Of a DNA stretch of 64,000 nt, positions 23,394 through 34,813 are shown in pieces. Position 1 is the stretch's first letter, and every line of letters starts with the position of its first letter. Location of the stretch: assembly GCA_020086605.1 (NCBI GenBank), contig JACBWW010000046.1, positions 270,447 to 334,446 of the forward strand. Direction: 5' to 3'. This DNA comes from Lanius collurio. Taxonomy: Eukaryota > Chordata > Aves > Passeriformes > Laniidae. Under the pieces are notes generated by a model. The model ran no database searches. It saw only the letters and a program-made list of their open reading frames with translations, and had not been told where the DNA came from. Position numbers and translations under genes: made by a program.

Positions 23394-26300
23394 GACTCCA
23401 GCCCTGCTTTTACCTGAGCCTCACCCTCCCTCATTCTCTCACTACCTCAGCTGATTTACACCAGTTTTATTTGCAGTGTTACCTCTTTGCCACTGAATGC
23501 ACAGAGAAGCACTCAGGATGGACCAAGATCCCTGACCCTGGAATAGCCACACTTCACTCTTAGGTGGCAGCTCCCTTCTGCAATAACTGTAAAATCCTCC
23601 CCCTCCCGGCCTTGCTTCCTCCTCTCCAAGCAGGTTTGCTCTGTACATGCTGAAGCTGGGAGCTCTGAACGCTCTTGAACTTGTGAAATCAAAAGTAAAA
23701 TCTTCTGCCTCCGTGTTTTACTACAGAAATGCTGTTTGAGAGTGGGGAGAGCAGAACAGTTTCATTAAGGATGCAGTCAGAGCTGAGTGCCAGCACAGAG
23801 TGGCTCGTTAGACCACTGCAGCAATGACCTGTTCTCTGGGGCAGCAGGCAAATACTGCATGCAGATATAGATTGTTCTCTTATTTCATCTTCCTTAGGTG
23901 TCTTTATTTTCAGAGGGAATCATGTAATGCCTTTCCACTGATAAAAGTCAAAGCAAAGATATTGGTAAAAGCACTCTGTGGTGTTTGGAAGCTCCCACTA
24001 CAGCTTGCCAGGACTGAATTTCTGTCAGGTGTCCCTGCTTATTTGATTTCTGCCTTTAGCAGCTGTTTCAAGTCAAAGCGGCCTTGACTTGTATAATTTA
24101 GTGCTAATTTGCAACTGGGATGCCTCTGTGTTCAAATAAACATAACATCCAATTCAGAGGTCATAATTACCCTGTGCTCAGCCTCCCAGTTGCAGAGCTG
24201 GGTCTCATTTATATGCAGCACAGCTACCAGTGCTCCATCTTTTGCTAGAGACAAGAAAGTGTCCTTAGAGTTAAAAATACATCCTCTGATTTGCTGCTGA
24301 AGAAACAAATTAAAGCAGCTTTGCACTATAAATGCCACAGAGTGTTTGCATCACAAGGAATGATAGGGAATACCTTAGGAGGTGTCTTAGGGTATTATGA
24401 GTTGAACAATGAAAAAAAGTCCATGTGGAGGTTCTGAAAAATACCCAGGAGAGAGAGATGTAATAACTTGTTTCCACAAAGGTGGCAGGGAGGCCGTAAT
24501 GATGGGTTCCTTCTTAGGAGAAAGGAGAAATAAAGGCCATACAGACCCAGAGCCAGGAGCACACACTGCCAGTTTTGGAGCTGTTTCCAGACTTCCTTAG
24601 AATACAAAGCAAGGCAAATAACTGAAAGCTGTGCTGACAGAAGTGTAGAAGTTTGTGAAATTGTCGTTATCAGAACTCCTGTAGGTCTCCAGCCATGGTG
24701 GGGATAATTATGAATTCATAATATTTTGCATCAGTGCAAAGTAGCAAATGAGGCAGTGAATTGCAATACATATTTAGAGGCAAACACTATTGAAAAAGTG
24801 ATGGACTTCCAGAATTTTAAAAATGCTCACAGGTGGTGTAAGTGATAGATGCAGTATATTTCTTTTTAGGATGAGCTTAAAAGCTTTTTTAGTCCCTTAC
24901 TCTGGTGCTCCTTCCTTCTTTCCCTCCACCTCTCTTGTATGTCTCAAACCAAAAAAAACCCTTAAGTGTGCATTTCTAATCCATGTAACTGAATAGCTGC
25001 AAAGGACTTTAAGGACCTCAACTTCTATTTTTTGAATACCCAGATGATGGAGACATACACTACATCAAGTCAGGCTTTATAACCTCTGTCCATCTCAGGA
25101 AAACAAGAAATCTTTTTAGAATATAAAGTGGGCTTTGGTTGCAGTGGGGTTTGGCAAGTGTTCCTGACTGCCACAGCACATTTGTAGCTAAACTGACAGA
25201 GCAGATTCTCTAAACATCCAAGCACAGCCAGGTTTATCACATTCTGCTTCTTGATGTTTGTAAATTAGTCTTGCTTCTCTCTAATAAAAATCCTTGTAGC
25301 AGAACCAAGTGTTCAGCAGTTCTATGACAGGAGACACTATTATTTTGGAAGCACAGCTATTTTTCTTTAAATTAACTTGTTGACAAGAGGAAAACCGTGC
25401 TGGAGTCCCTCAGAATGTTTCCTGCTACATGACAAAAAAAGCCTTCTCTATCACTTGCAATTTTAACATGCTGTGCTTTTGTGGAAGAAAGAATTTTCTG
25501 TGCTGACATCTCAATGCCTTTCATATCTTTATATCTCAAAAATAAAAAAGTAGAGGTCAGTTCATGGAAGCAATTCCAGTTCTACTGAAGGCTCAAAAAT
25601 TAGCTTTTGTCCCAATATTGACCAATATTTGGTTTGACATCATTCTCAGTTTAATGCTTTAAACTTCTTCAAACTCTTGGTATAAGTTTCCCAGAAGATA
25701 AAAATAAAGATCACCATATGTGTTATATAAGATTTAAGCTCTATCCCTCTGAATTAGATTAAATTCAAATTGACATTGTTGTTTTAGTTTTAAGTGCTCT
25801 GCCAGTGGGTTGATGTTATGAAGCATTACAATTTAAAACCAGAAAAGAAAGCAGTGTTCACTCAGTTTATCTGCATTCACAAAGAGAGGGAAAGCAGCAG
25901 AATTGCTATAATTTGCTTTTAATTAAAAGCCTCTAAATCATTATGAAAGTGTGGGGAAGGTTTATGTGAGTGCATGTCCAGTGCCACTGGCTGAAAAAGA
26001 ACTGAGAGCTGTGCAGGGGCCTTGCCCTTCCCCTCCTCAACCTTCAGCCCTTCCCCAAAGGTGTGCTTGGCAGCTGTGCCTGCACGCAGCAAAAATAAAC
26101 ACCTGTGCTTCCATAATTACAGCAAAAAAAGGGAAAATTGCAATCCCTCCCAGCCCCAAACCCACACATTCCTGCAGGGGAGCTCAAAACCCACCCCCCA
26201 GCTGCAGCCTCCCAAAGCTGTACCCAGAGCAGAGAAGTGGAGGGATATTTTTTGTTTTGAAGTGCAGCACTTAAATGGCAAGTTAGACATCCTACAGTTT

Positions 26301-26924
26301 GGTCCCTTTGCCATTATTTTAAGTGCTGTGTTGTTTTCCAGAATTCAAAAGAAGAGCTCATCTCAGCAATAGCCTTTCCAAGGCAAGTGCTGCAGCAAAG
26401 CTCTGGAGTGCAGATTCTGATGAGCAGTGGTGAGCCTTGCTGTCAGTAGCCCATTTGCTGGCCTCTTTCAGAGCCAAACAGGGATTTTACATCTGTGCTT
26501 TTCTCTAAAAGCAGTTAGTGGCATGAAAAGATTTGATTTGTAAATGTCTAAGGCAATAGACTTCATGTTTATGGTGCACAGAGAAAGGGAGTGTGGAGCA
26601 CAGAATTGTGCAGCTGCCTGCAGAAGAACCTCTTTCTTTTCCAAGATCACCATTTATCAGACAGATGAAACAGGAATATTTCTGTGAGCATTGTCTCAAG
26701 AGCAGTACAGAATATATCTGCTACCTCCTCAAGCATGTGCAGTTTTAATGAGTTTCCACCTGCCAACAATGTCTGAAGTTCTGCAGACTCCTTTGCCCTC
26801 CTGCTACACCTTTATTTCCACTTGTTAAAAACTTATTATTCAGGCACTCACTGTACAGCGTGGGCTAAATCCACTAGATAAAGAATCACTCAATAATCAC
26901 CTTATTTATTTTTAAGGTAAAAGT
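23394..26924. other. Non-coding stretch, no gene seen
   Basis: Unique AT-rich sequence between two CR1 remnants. Open frames (up to 116 codons at 26022-26372) overlap others on both strands and have no recognisable domain. No LTR, LINE or simple-repeat array was recognised. Confidence 0.55.
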
Positions 26925-27155
26925 CAATAACCAGGTTGGATATAAGGAAAATTTCTTAATTGCAAGAGTGCTCCAACATTGGAATGAGTTGTCCAAGGGA
27001 AGTGGAGGAGTCCCAGCCCCTGGTTGTGCTCAGAAAAGGAGAGGCTGTGGTGGCCCTTTGCCCCACCCTGCCCACCCAACCAGCTCCCAGAGGATCTGGT
27101 GATCTTGGAGATACTTTCCAGCCTCAAAGATTCTGTCATTCTGTGATCTCCCTTT
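26925..27155 (+). mobile_element. CR1 LINE 3' end, older subfamily
   Basis: Diverged CR1 3' end on the plus strand. Blocks in order: 'ccaggttggatataaggaaa', 'atttcttaattgcaagagtg', 'acattggaatgagttgtcca', 'agggaagtggaggagtccca', 'gatcttggagatactttcca' and a tail 'gattctgtcattctgtgatc'. The 'aagggaagtggaggagtc' version and the 'gatcttggag' block point to a different, older CR1 subfamily than the copies at 23.1 and 37.4 kb. It is 5'-truncated and non-coding. Confidence 0.8.
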
Positions 27156-28651
27156 GTATTAAGCAAGAATCAATATCAGTAATCGCTCTTTGTTTTCAGG
27201 GTGTGGACATGTAAAACAATTTGTGTTTGTAAAGCTCTCACATCAGGCAATGTGTGGGGTACAACATCAAGACAACTCCAGCCCCAGTAGGCACAAACTC
27301 ATGGCAAATTTTAGACATCTGCAGGTGAAAACAATAAAACCCTAGAAAATGATTTATACTTAATAAAATGGCATATTTGGACAACGTAGAGTGTTTTAAG
27401 TAGGACCCATCTCTTAGCAGCTGTGAAGTTTTAAATTGAAGAGAGTTTAAGACATTAAAATCCTCTCTCCTTAACTCTGCAGATGCACCCAGTGCTCAGT
27501 GGGAGCAGTGCTCGAGCTGCTCTTGCAGCTCTCGGAGGTTCAGGCATTGGGGAAGGGGAGAATTCTGTCTGGGAAATGGCAAAGAATGTCAATCTAAACT
27601 CCAGTAACTCCCATCCTATACTGAAGTCAGCCATAGAAAACAACAAAGGGCATAAAATTACAGAGCAGTATTAATAATTTAAAAAATTATTTCAGTGATG
27701 GAAATTGAAAAAAATGTATAAAAATTTAAACTGAGCTAGACAAAGAAGATAAAATTTTCCTTTAATAACCCCATCTTAGATATTGATTGCTATTTTTCTT
27801 AGAAGAGTTTTGCTAGCTATCTCAAAGAAACTGTCCTTTGAGCATAAAACCAGTAGAGACCAATTAAATCACAGAACATCCTCCAGTAGCTTACATTGGA
27901 CAGCCAGAACTAAAATATTTTTAGTGCATCTTAGGAAGTCAGAGCATTCTGAAATTTCATACTCTGTTTGATCTTTCTACTGATAAATGGGTAGAAGACT
28001 CAGAAGAACTAGCATTTATTTGAAAAATTGCTCTTTATATCCAGTAATAAAATATGCAAATATATAAAGTCTTTCCCTTCCCCATGTTTAAGTTATCTGA
28101 ACCAGCTCTCCGTGTCTTTCTTTAGATTTTAAGTCAATTTTAATTAAATGTTTCACATCTCACGAAATCAAGAGAGACGTCTTAAAACTTCAGTCAAATA
28201 TTTGAAGATAAATTTCACAGAAATACAAAACTTAAACTTGAATAAGTTACTTTTTCTGTCAAAGAAGCTTTAGGCACCAAGTTACTTAGAATCTTTAAAA
28301 TATTCTTTTATATATAATTATGATGGAGTGTCCAAATTCTTTGACAGAGAGTTAGCAAGTAAGATCAGAAACATTTATTCTTTAAGGCAGCCTCCATAAT
28401 AAGTTTGGACAAAAATGGATTTTTTTTTTTTTAAAGTATATTACCAGGGTTTTTCAGTCAAGCTTTTAGGTCTGCAGTTGTCTCTCAAGGTCCATTTCTG
28501 TGCTTCTGAGGGGTGAGTCAGTATAAACCATGAAGAGTGAATATCATCGGTGCTCTACTGTGCATTAATCCATTTCTGGTCACTCAATAATTTGAAAAAA
28601 ATTAAGGAATTTATAATTTGACTCTCACTGAAGAAACACAGCTAAACATTG
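27156..28651. other. Non-coding AT-rich stretch
   Basis: Unique, AT-rich and free of recognised repeats. An exact octamer ATGCAAAT occurs at 28054-28061 inside 'aatatgcaaatatataaag'. A T13 run is at 28420-28432. The interval 28,000-28,420 has the look of conserved non-coding DNA but this is untested. No coding signal. Confidence 0.5.
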
Positions 28652-28701
28652 ATTATTATTATTATTAATAATAATAATAACAATAGTAATAATATTAGTA
28701 A

Positions 28702-28739
<38 letters not shown>

Positions 28740-28740
28740 A
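28652..28740. repeat. Compound ATT/AAT/TAG microsatellite
   Basis: An (ATT)n tract switches directly to (AAT)n, making a perfect small inverted repeat (attattattatt / aataataataat). It then passes through imperfect aat/agt units into twelve uninterrupted TAG units (28702-28737). The twelve pure TAG units suggest the right half is the currently unstable part. Confidence 0.92.
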
Positions 28741-29782
28741 TCTAACTCTTTCCATAGGAGCAGCAGCAATTGATAAACCAGATCTCCCTCTCTGGCATGG
28801 GTGACTTGGGTGTGACACTATTAGTGGCTAATTTTTCTCCTATTGTCCAAAATCTGTCTAAATCCAGCTTCCACAAGATTATGTAGATAAAGGCTCTTTC
28901 TCCTTTCTGAAATTTGAAAAATTCATTCTGTGTTCTTTCCTGAGCTTTGTTCTGCTCTCCCTAATGTTTATTCTGCCAACTGCAGTCTGAGAATCTCATG
29001 GGTCCCCCACCTCTCCCTCCTGAAATATCAGACTCCTCTCAGCCCTTTTGTACTCACCTTCATATCTGCAATCCTCTTGAATTCTCAACCTTTAACATCC
29101 ATTTCTAAAATTTCTGCAATTCCTCTCCTCCATTCCACCCCCTTTCTCAAGAGCCCAGGCAACTGCCAGTGCAAAAAGAAAAACTTATTTCTTTCTTTAC
29201 TGTGCTGAAAATCCTTGAGCTCTGCCTGCACATCACAGAGCTCCTCTTATCTCCCTGGTTCTGTGCACTCAGCACAAGCCATGGAACCTGAGCAATCCAA
29301 GCAAACTTTATTTCTCCCTCACAGCCTCGTGTCCTTTGCTGCTGTTTGGCTCTCAGACTGATGTTCCCAGCCCAAGGTCACAGCAGATGTTGCTTTTTCA
29401 GACTTCTGTGCCCTACACACAGATCCTGCCTGAATTTTCCCTCCATATCAGCAGGGAATTCAGAGGAACACAAGCTCCCAGCCCTTACCAAGAGCCTTCT
29501 TGCTGCACCCTTCCTTCCAGCTTGAAGCAGCTGTTGCACCCCAGGATGGCAAATTCCCAGTGCTTTCCCTTTCCTGCGAGCCCAGAGAGCCTGAGGAGCC
29601 CTGGGAGTCTGCTCAGGTGGGTGCTGTGTGAGAGCAGAAAATATCCAGCCCACTCAGGCAAAAAAAACTTGTGAAGGGCTTGGATTCGTTAACAATGTAC
29701 CTGTCCAAGAATTAGCTGGAGTTCTCAGTCCTGTAATTTAATGTGGAAGGGTTTTCCTGGGGACAGAAAAGGCAGATAAGTG
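28741..29782. other. Non-coding stretch, no gene seen
   Basis: Pyrimidine-rich, C/T-biased unique sequence. The 112-codon (29336-29674 plus) and 92-codon (28930-29208 plus) open frames are rich in Ser/Pro/Leu, as expected from a C/T-rich strand, and the first is overlapped by a minus-strand open frame. No domain recognised. Confidence 0.5.
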
Positions 29783-29854
29783 CTAAGGTGTCACTGTAGG
29801 ACACGAGAGCACACACGTGTGAACACAACGCTGAAGGTGAGAAAAAGAAGGAAG

Positions 29855-29860
29855 TTTATT
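29855..29860 (-). terminator. LTR polyadenylation signal
   Basis: AATAAA on the minus strand within the solo LTR, downstream of its TATA box, marking the R region. It may still act as a polyadenylation site for minus-strand transcripts. Confidence 0.6.
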
Positions 29861-29870
29861 TTCTGACTCC

Positions 29871-29880
29871 ACTATTTATA
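29871..29880 (-). promoter_or_regulatory. LTR TATA box
   Basis: TATAAATAGT on the minus strand, 11 bp upstream of the AATAAA signal within the solo LTR. It would drive minus-strand transcription if still active. Activity is not shown by the sequence. Confidence 0.65.
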
Positions 29881-30087
29881 GTTTTACAAAAGTGACAGTG
29901 GATTGGAGGGTGAAAGGGCCACCTCTCCAATGACACTGGACAGGTTACCAATCCATCAACTTTCTCCACCTCTACGAAGGAATGCAAAACAACTGAGTTG
30001 TTTACAGAAAATGTGTGGGAAGGCTTGCAACTGGAATGAAAACATCAGAAGGCTAAAAGATTTCTAAAAATCAGGGCGACACTAAGG

Positions 30088-33000
30088 TCCATAGAGGTGG
30101 TTTCTGCAGCAAAGTCTAAGTTTCCTGAAAATCAAAGGCTCAAGAGAATGAAGGGAAAGTAAAATCCAAACTTAAAATGTCCCCCCTCCCCAAAAAACCC
30201 CAAACCCATCAGTATACTACTTTCCTGTTTAACTCTCAACTGCTTTGGCTGAAATAATAAACTGGAACGAAGCATCGCAGGGAGAACAGCTCTGTGTGGG
30301 TGTGTGTGAGAATCTGGAGAAGCCCTTCAGAATGGAGACAATCTCACAGCTGCTTGGCCAAACTGAGCTGGTGAGAGCTGCTAGAAAAAGCACCAGGAAA
30401 CCTCAATGATGGCCGTGCTGCCCTCCCCACTTCAAATGGATGTGCTGTTGAGGCAGCCAGCAGGGAATCTCATCCTAATGAGGTGAGGCAGTGTGGGACT
30501 TTGTCTTCTGTAAAGTGGAACCCTGCTCTCATCCCAAATGGGGTTTTTGGGAAAAATCCCCCAACCCCGACCCCCCTGCACAATCCCTGGTGTGTTTCTG
30601 TGCCAGGCAGCCTTTATTTGCATTATCTTTTCCAGAAAGCTCTCTGCAGCAGGACTGGAACACCCCCCGGGGATGGCATCGCTCATTCTGCCCTCTGAGG
30701 GTTCATTGATGCCACATCATTGCTGCCTTAAAAGAGTTCCTTATTGCCCTCAGGAGAGCAGTTCAGCTGCATTACCCTGGCAGTGGCTGCTTCCAAATGG
30801 ATTTCCATCCTCAGGAAAAGCTGCTGATGATGCTTTTTTTGATAAGAAAATCAGAAGACTTTTCCCAAACGTTTAAGTTCTGCCACAGGAGGAATTACTT
30901 GTGGGTAAGGTAAGTGCCTTGGGAAGTGAAGCATCCTGAGCTTTTTCCCTGGGGTCACAGAGGTTTGTGTTATTGGAAGGACAAGGAGATGCAAGTTGAT
31001 CACAAAATTACAACTAAAAAACCCCAGCAACCCAGAGGGATAAAATTGGACATCCCAGAGCACTACTTTATCTGTTCCACATGAGCTCAAGAAATCTTAA
31101 GGATATCCTGTGCTTCAATGAAAAAAAACCAAGTCAGTGCCAGTCACTCCTGAGAATAAGGTAACTCAATAAATTAAGGCAGCTCAAGCTCAGTATTTTA
31201 TACCCAAGGGGTGTTAGACTGAGGAAGGATGGAAATTGAGTCTGTGCTTTATCCAAGCAGAATTGTGAGCGAAACTCCCACTTTCACTACAGCTTGTGAG
31301 ATTATATTTGTCTTTAATCAACATTAATAAGAAAACAGGGGAAAACAGCTTCAGAGACCAACCCCCAAACATTCTGGTTTCAAAAATGAATGGAGAATAT
31401 TTAGTGGGGTATGAATTTCCCCTACAAAGCATCATACAGACAGTTGGAATAAAAATCCCTCATTCCACTTTCATTACTAAGGCAGAAAAGGAAAGCAAAT
31501 GGGAATGGCTCTGTAACCATAGCAACATTTGCCACTATTATTTTTTCAAAGAATTTCTGAGGCTCTACAATTTGAATTCTGCATTCTGAGGGTAAAGTTT
31601 GTATCAAGGAAAAGAATGGAAGAACTTTATTTGGTTGCAGGTCTTAATGGCAACTTTTAAAAAGATTTTTTTTCTAAGCTCTGATTTTAAAAAGAAGTCA
31701 TGTGCAAAGAGTAGGGAATATAATTGCTTCTACTTTACTTAAATGTGGTATAAGATGTATGTAACTCTCAGGAGATAGGGTATGGAAATTATGACTGCAT
31801 GAAAACATGCTAATTTAGAATGGCCAATTAAAAGAAAATTTCAATAACGGTAGGAAGTGTGGAAAAATAGTTATGGTTCCCATGCAGTATAAGCTGAATC
31901 AGATCATGTTCTTTTTCATAATCATGAATACAAATTTCCTGGGTGCTGTTGCTTGGGTCAAATATGAGATTCTTTCTTTCTGTCCCCTTCACCTCAGTGG
32001 GCACATTTAACCTCATTTTACATTTGTTACAAAAAGTAGTACTCACAATAACTTACATGCACAACCAGTTCTTTCACCAGACCCCCCAACCTTCAATTTT
32101 ACAATTAATATTCAATGTATATGAAAAGCCATACTCAGAGTCATAAAATAACACACAAAGCACTTAAAATATAGAAGGTAAAATATATTCAAATTCTAAA
32201 TATTGCAATCTAGGAGGCAATTTGAAGTTATTGTTTCACTATTCCAATGTCCCAAACAGCTCAGATGAGCCAAGGTCAGAGTTCCAGGGCTCCAGGAGCT
32301 CCTTTGGAGCTCTTTACAACACCCAGCCAGGCATGGGCAGAGAGGGAAGGGGACTGGGAGAGACTTGGTCACTAAAATGGGTTCTGGGTGTCAGCAGGGA
32401 GAGCAGTGGAAGGAAAAGCGCAACAGCTGGAGAAGAAGTTCAACTGCAAACAGAGAGGTCCTTGCTCAGGTTGGTGCATCTGCATTTTCATTTTTATTTG
32501 CAAAGTGAATTATGCAATTTGCCCCAGCAGAAGGTTCTGTGCAGGGCCAGTTTGGCCAGACAGAAATGCTGCTGGTCTGGGTGACCCCACCAGGCTCACT
32601 CACAACCAGTGGCTGATTCCTCTGCCCCCAGCCAAAAAATGCTGTTTGCATGAGGTCCTTGAGATGATGGGTGCTGAAGTGATCCCAGTCCCAGGGGTGG
32701 GGCAGGGGCAGCTCCCACCACAGACCGAGCCCACAGCAGCTCGTTCAGATCAGATCTTCCCTTTCTCAGCCCTGGGACTCCTAACCCATCCTGGCAGTGT
32801 CTGGCAATAATTCCCTCCCTTTTCCCACTGCACTAACTTTTCCATAATTCACAAGACAGCTTCTTGTGGGGAATGTTAGCAAAGGGAATTGCAGGTTTTA
32901 ATCAGGGAGAGATAAACTCCCAGTATTGCTATCAGTGAATATTTCCATTTTTTTCCCAAACATATTGCAGCTTTGTGCATGTCTGTGTTACATTTCATGT

Positions 33001-33660
33001 CTGTTGTACATGGAGGCAAACAGTAACATGCACACAGCTCACTGCAATCACTTCTTTTCTTGCTCTTCTAACACTTAAAACTTTGATTTTATGCATTACA
33101 GGAGGCCAGTGCATACAGCTCTTACTTTTTAAAAAATAAACCCAGCTAAGCATAAAGGCCATGATGTTTGGCCACAGTGGAGGATTTCAGCAACAGCTGA
33201 GTAACTCAGGCAGTTCTCAGACCTCAAAATCTTAATTTGGCTTAATTTGGACAAAAATTAGTCCCAAACTGTCCTATTTATAAGCTTCTGGAAGTAATCA
33301 GTTACACTTGTAAAACACTTTAAAATTATAAACTGTCAGGTTACACAAGAAATCCCAAACACCCAACATTCAGGTAAGACTTAAACAAAAAAATCACCTT
33401 TCAAATATGATTTATAGAAAAATTTTATAACTACACTTATCTGAACCAAGGGATGAATATTTACTAGGAAGAACTCAATGCCCAAACCTGCCAATTTATC
33501 AGTTCCACAGCACATGACAGATTATCAGAATTATCTGATCTTTTTTTAATCAATAGGAACAATTTTATGCAAATCACTCATGAAAATCATCTTCAGTGAT
33601 GCTCATATAGCCCATATTTTGCAATATGTATTGCACTGGTGCATTCATAAAGGCAATAGT
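30088..33660. other. Non-coding stretch, no gene seen
   Basis: Unique sequence. The part around 32,230-32,810 is GC-richer and carries open frames of 120 and 140 codons (32222-32584 and 32388-32810, plus) in different, overlapping frames without a recognisable domain. Other short open frames have no support. No LINE or LTR ends recognised. Confidence 0.5.
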
Positions 33661-33753
33661 TGTTGTGGTGGGGTTTTTTTGTTGTTTCTTTCTTGTCAGT
33701 GTTTTTGCTAGGTTTTTGTTTGTTTTGGTTTTGGTTTGTTTTTGTCCTTTTTT
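33661..33753. repeat. G/T-rich low-complexity tract
   Basis: A run of T blocks separated by single or paired G (for example gttttggttttggtttg). Imperfect simple sequence without a fixed period. Confidence 0.7.
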
Positions 33754-34676
33754 ATACCTCTTTGTAATTTAAAACAGGGACACTAAATAAGGAAAAATGA
33801 TGTAATTTGTGAAGGAGCTGGAATAATTGTAAAACTATCTCTCTTAAAACACTATAGAGACACATCAAAGGCAAAAAAACCCCAAACCAAAACAAAAATA
33901 CAACTCAAAAATCCAAACTCGCCATGTGTAAGAGTCAGGATTTACATTCAGCAGGACCAAAAGAAAAAACACATTGGAATATGACTTATTTGTTATATTT
34001 TATTTCATGGCAGATGTCAGCAGGAACAGCACCTCTTGTGCTCCATTTGGATGGGAAAGCTGACACTTAAAAATCTATTTCAATCAAATCACAATTGATT
34101 TAATGATCATTAATCAGATGCAGAAGATTATGCCAAAATACTAACTTGTTAGTTGGAATAATTCACTGCAGGTAGAAAAGCCACCTCATCTTCAAACAAC
34201 CTGCTGGAAAATTCAGCTGAGCAGAGAATTAATCTGCCCAGGACAGGAGGCATGGATGCAACAGAACCCACAGACCAAAAGGGGGATAAAGCACCAGGTA
34301 ATAATGTCTCTTCCTCAAATCTCTTCTTCATCTTTCTCTTTTGTGCATGATCCAAACATAAATAACTCCTTGATGGGTAGACACAACAAGCTATTAGGTC
34401 TATTGTGCTAATGATCTGCAAATTAAACTGTAGCAAACCCAAAGTCTCCATGCTGAAGTTGTTAAGACCTTCTCTGCCAATAACCTGCAGAAAATGAATT
34501 ACACAATTATACCTCAGTGCAAACTGTAATGACTACAAATTACAGCAGTAATTGTATTATACAGCAAAGTGATTTGATTCATTGCTTACAAGGCATAATT
34601 AATAAGCTGAAATAAGATTATCTCTATATTCTATCTTTAGAGTCTATTTTTCTGAGCAGTAATTTGTTGGGTTCTT
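33754..34676. other. Non-coding stretch, no gene seen
   Basis: Unique AT-rich sequence up to the gap. One 100-codon minus-strand frame (34149-34451) has no recognisable domain. Confidence 0.5.
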
Positions 34677-34684
34677 NNNNNNNN
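34677..34684. other. Assembly gap (8 N)
   Basis: Eight unresolved bases directly to the left of a tandem array. The missing sequence is probably additional array copies. Confidence 0.95.
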
Positions 34685-34813
34685 GTGGGCACAGCAGCAC
34701 CAAAGCTCTCTGAGCTCAGTGGGCACAGCAGCAGCCAAAGGTCTCTGAGCTCAGTGGGCACAGCAGCCAAAGCTCTCTGAGCTCAGTGGGCACAGCAGCA
34801 CCAAAGGTCTCTG
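34685..34813. repeat. 32-35-bp tandem array, 4 copies, beside a gap
   Basis: Four copies of 'gtgggcacagcagcaccaaa' plus 'g(c/g)tctctgagctca' start at 34685, 34719, 34754 and 34786. Lengths are 34, 35 and 32 bp plus a partial copy. Length differences come from loss or gain of a 'cag/cac' step in the middle. Copies alternate 'aagctctc' and 'aaggtctc' (c, g, c, g), hinting at a two-unit higher-order repeat. The left edge is lost in the gap. Confidence 0.9.

Larger units (their letters stand above)
29783..30087 (-). mobile_element. Solo LTR of an endogenous retrovirus, with 6-bp target duplication
   Basis: A complete 293-bp LTR lies at 29789-30081 on the minus strand. It begins (minus) TGTCGC and ends GTGACA, so it has canonical TG/CA ends. 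It is flanked by perfect 6-bp direct repeats CTAAGG at 29783-29788 and 30082-30087. On the minus strand, a TATA box (TATAAATAGT, plus 29871-29880) is followed closely by a polyadenylation signal AATAAA (plus 29855-29860), in the normal LTR order. No internal viral sequence adjoins either end, so this is a solo LTR left by recombination between two LTRs. A 6-bp duplication fits a class II (ERVK/alpharetrovirus-like) integrase. It has no coding capacity. Confidence 0.9.

Noticed and set aside
32222..32810. 120- and 140-codon frames in a GC-richer patch
   Set aside because: Two different plus frames overlap, with no domain, splice context or start context that favours either.
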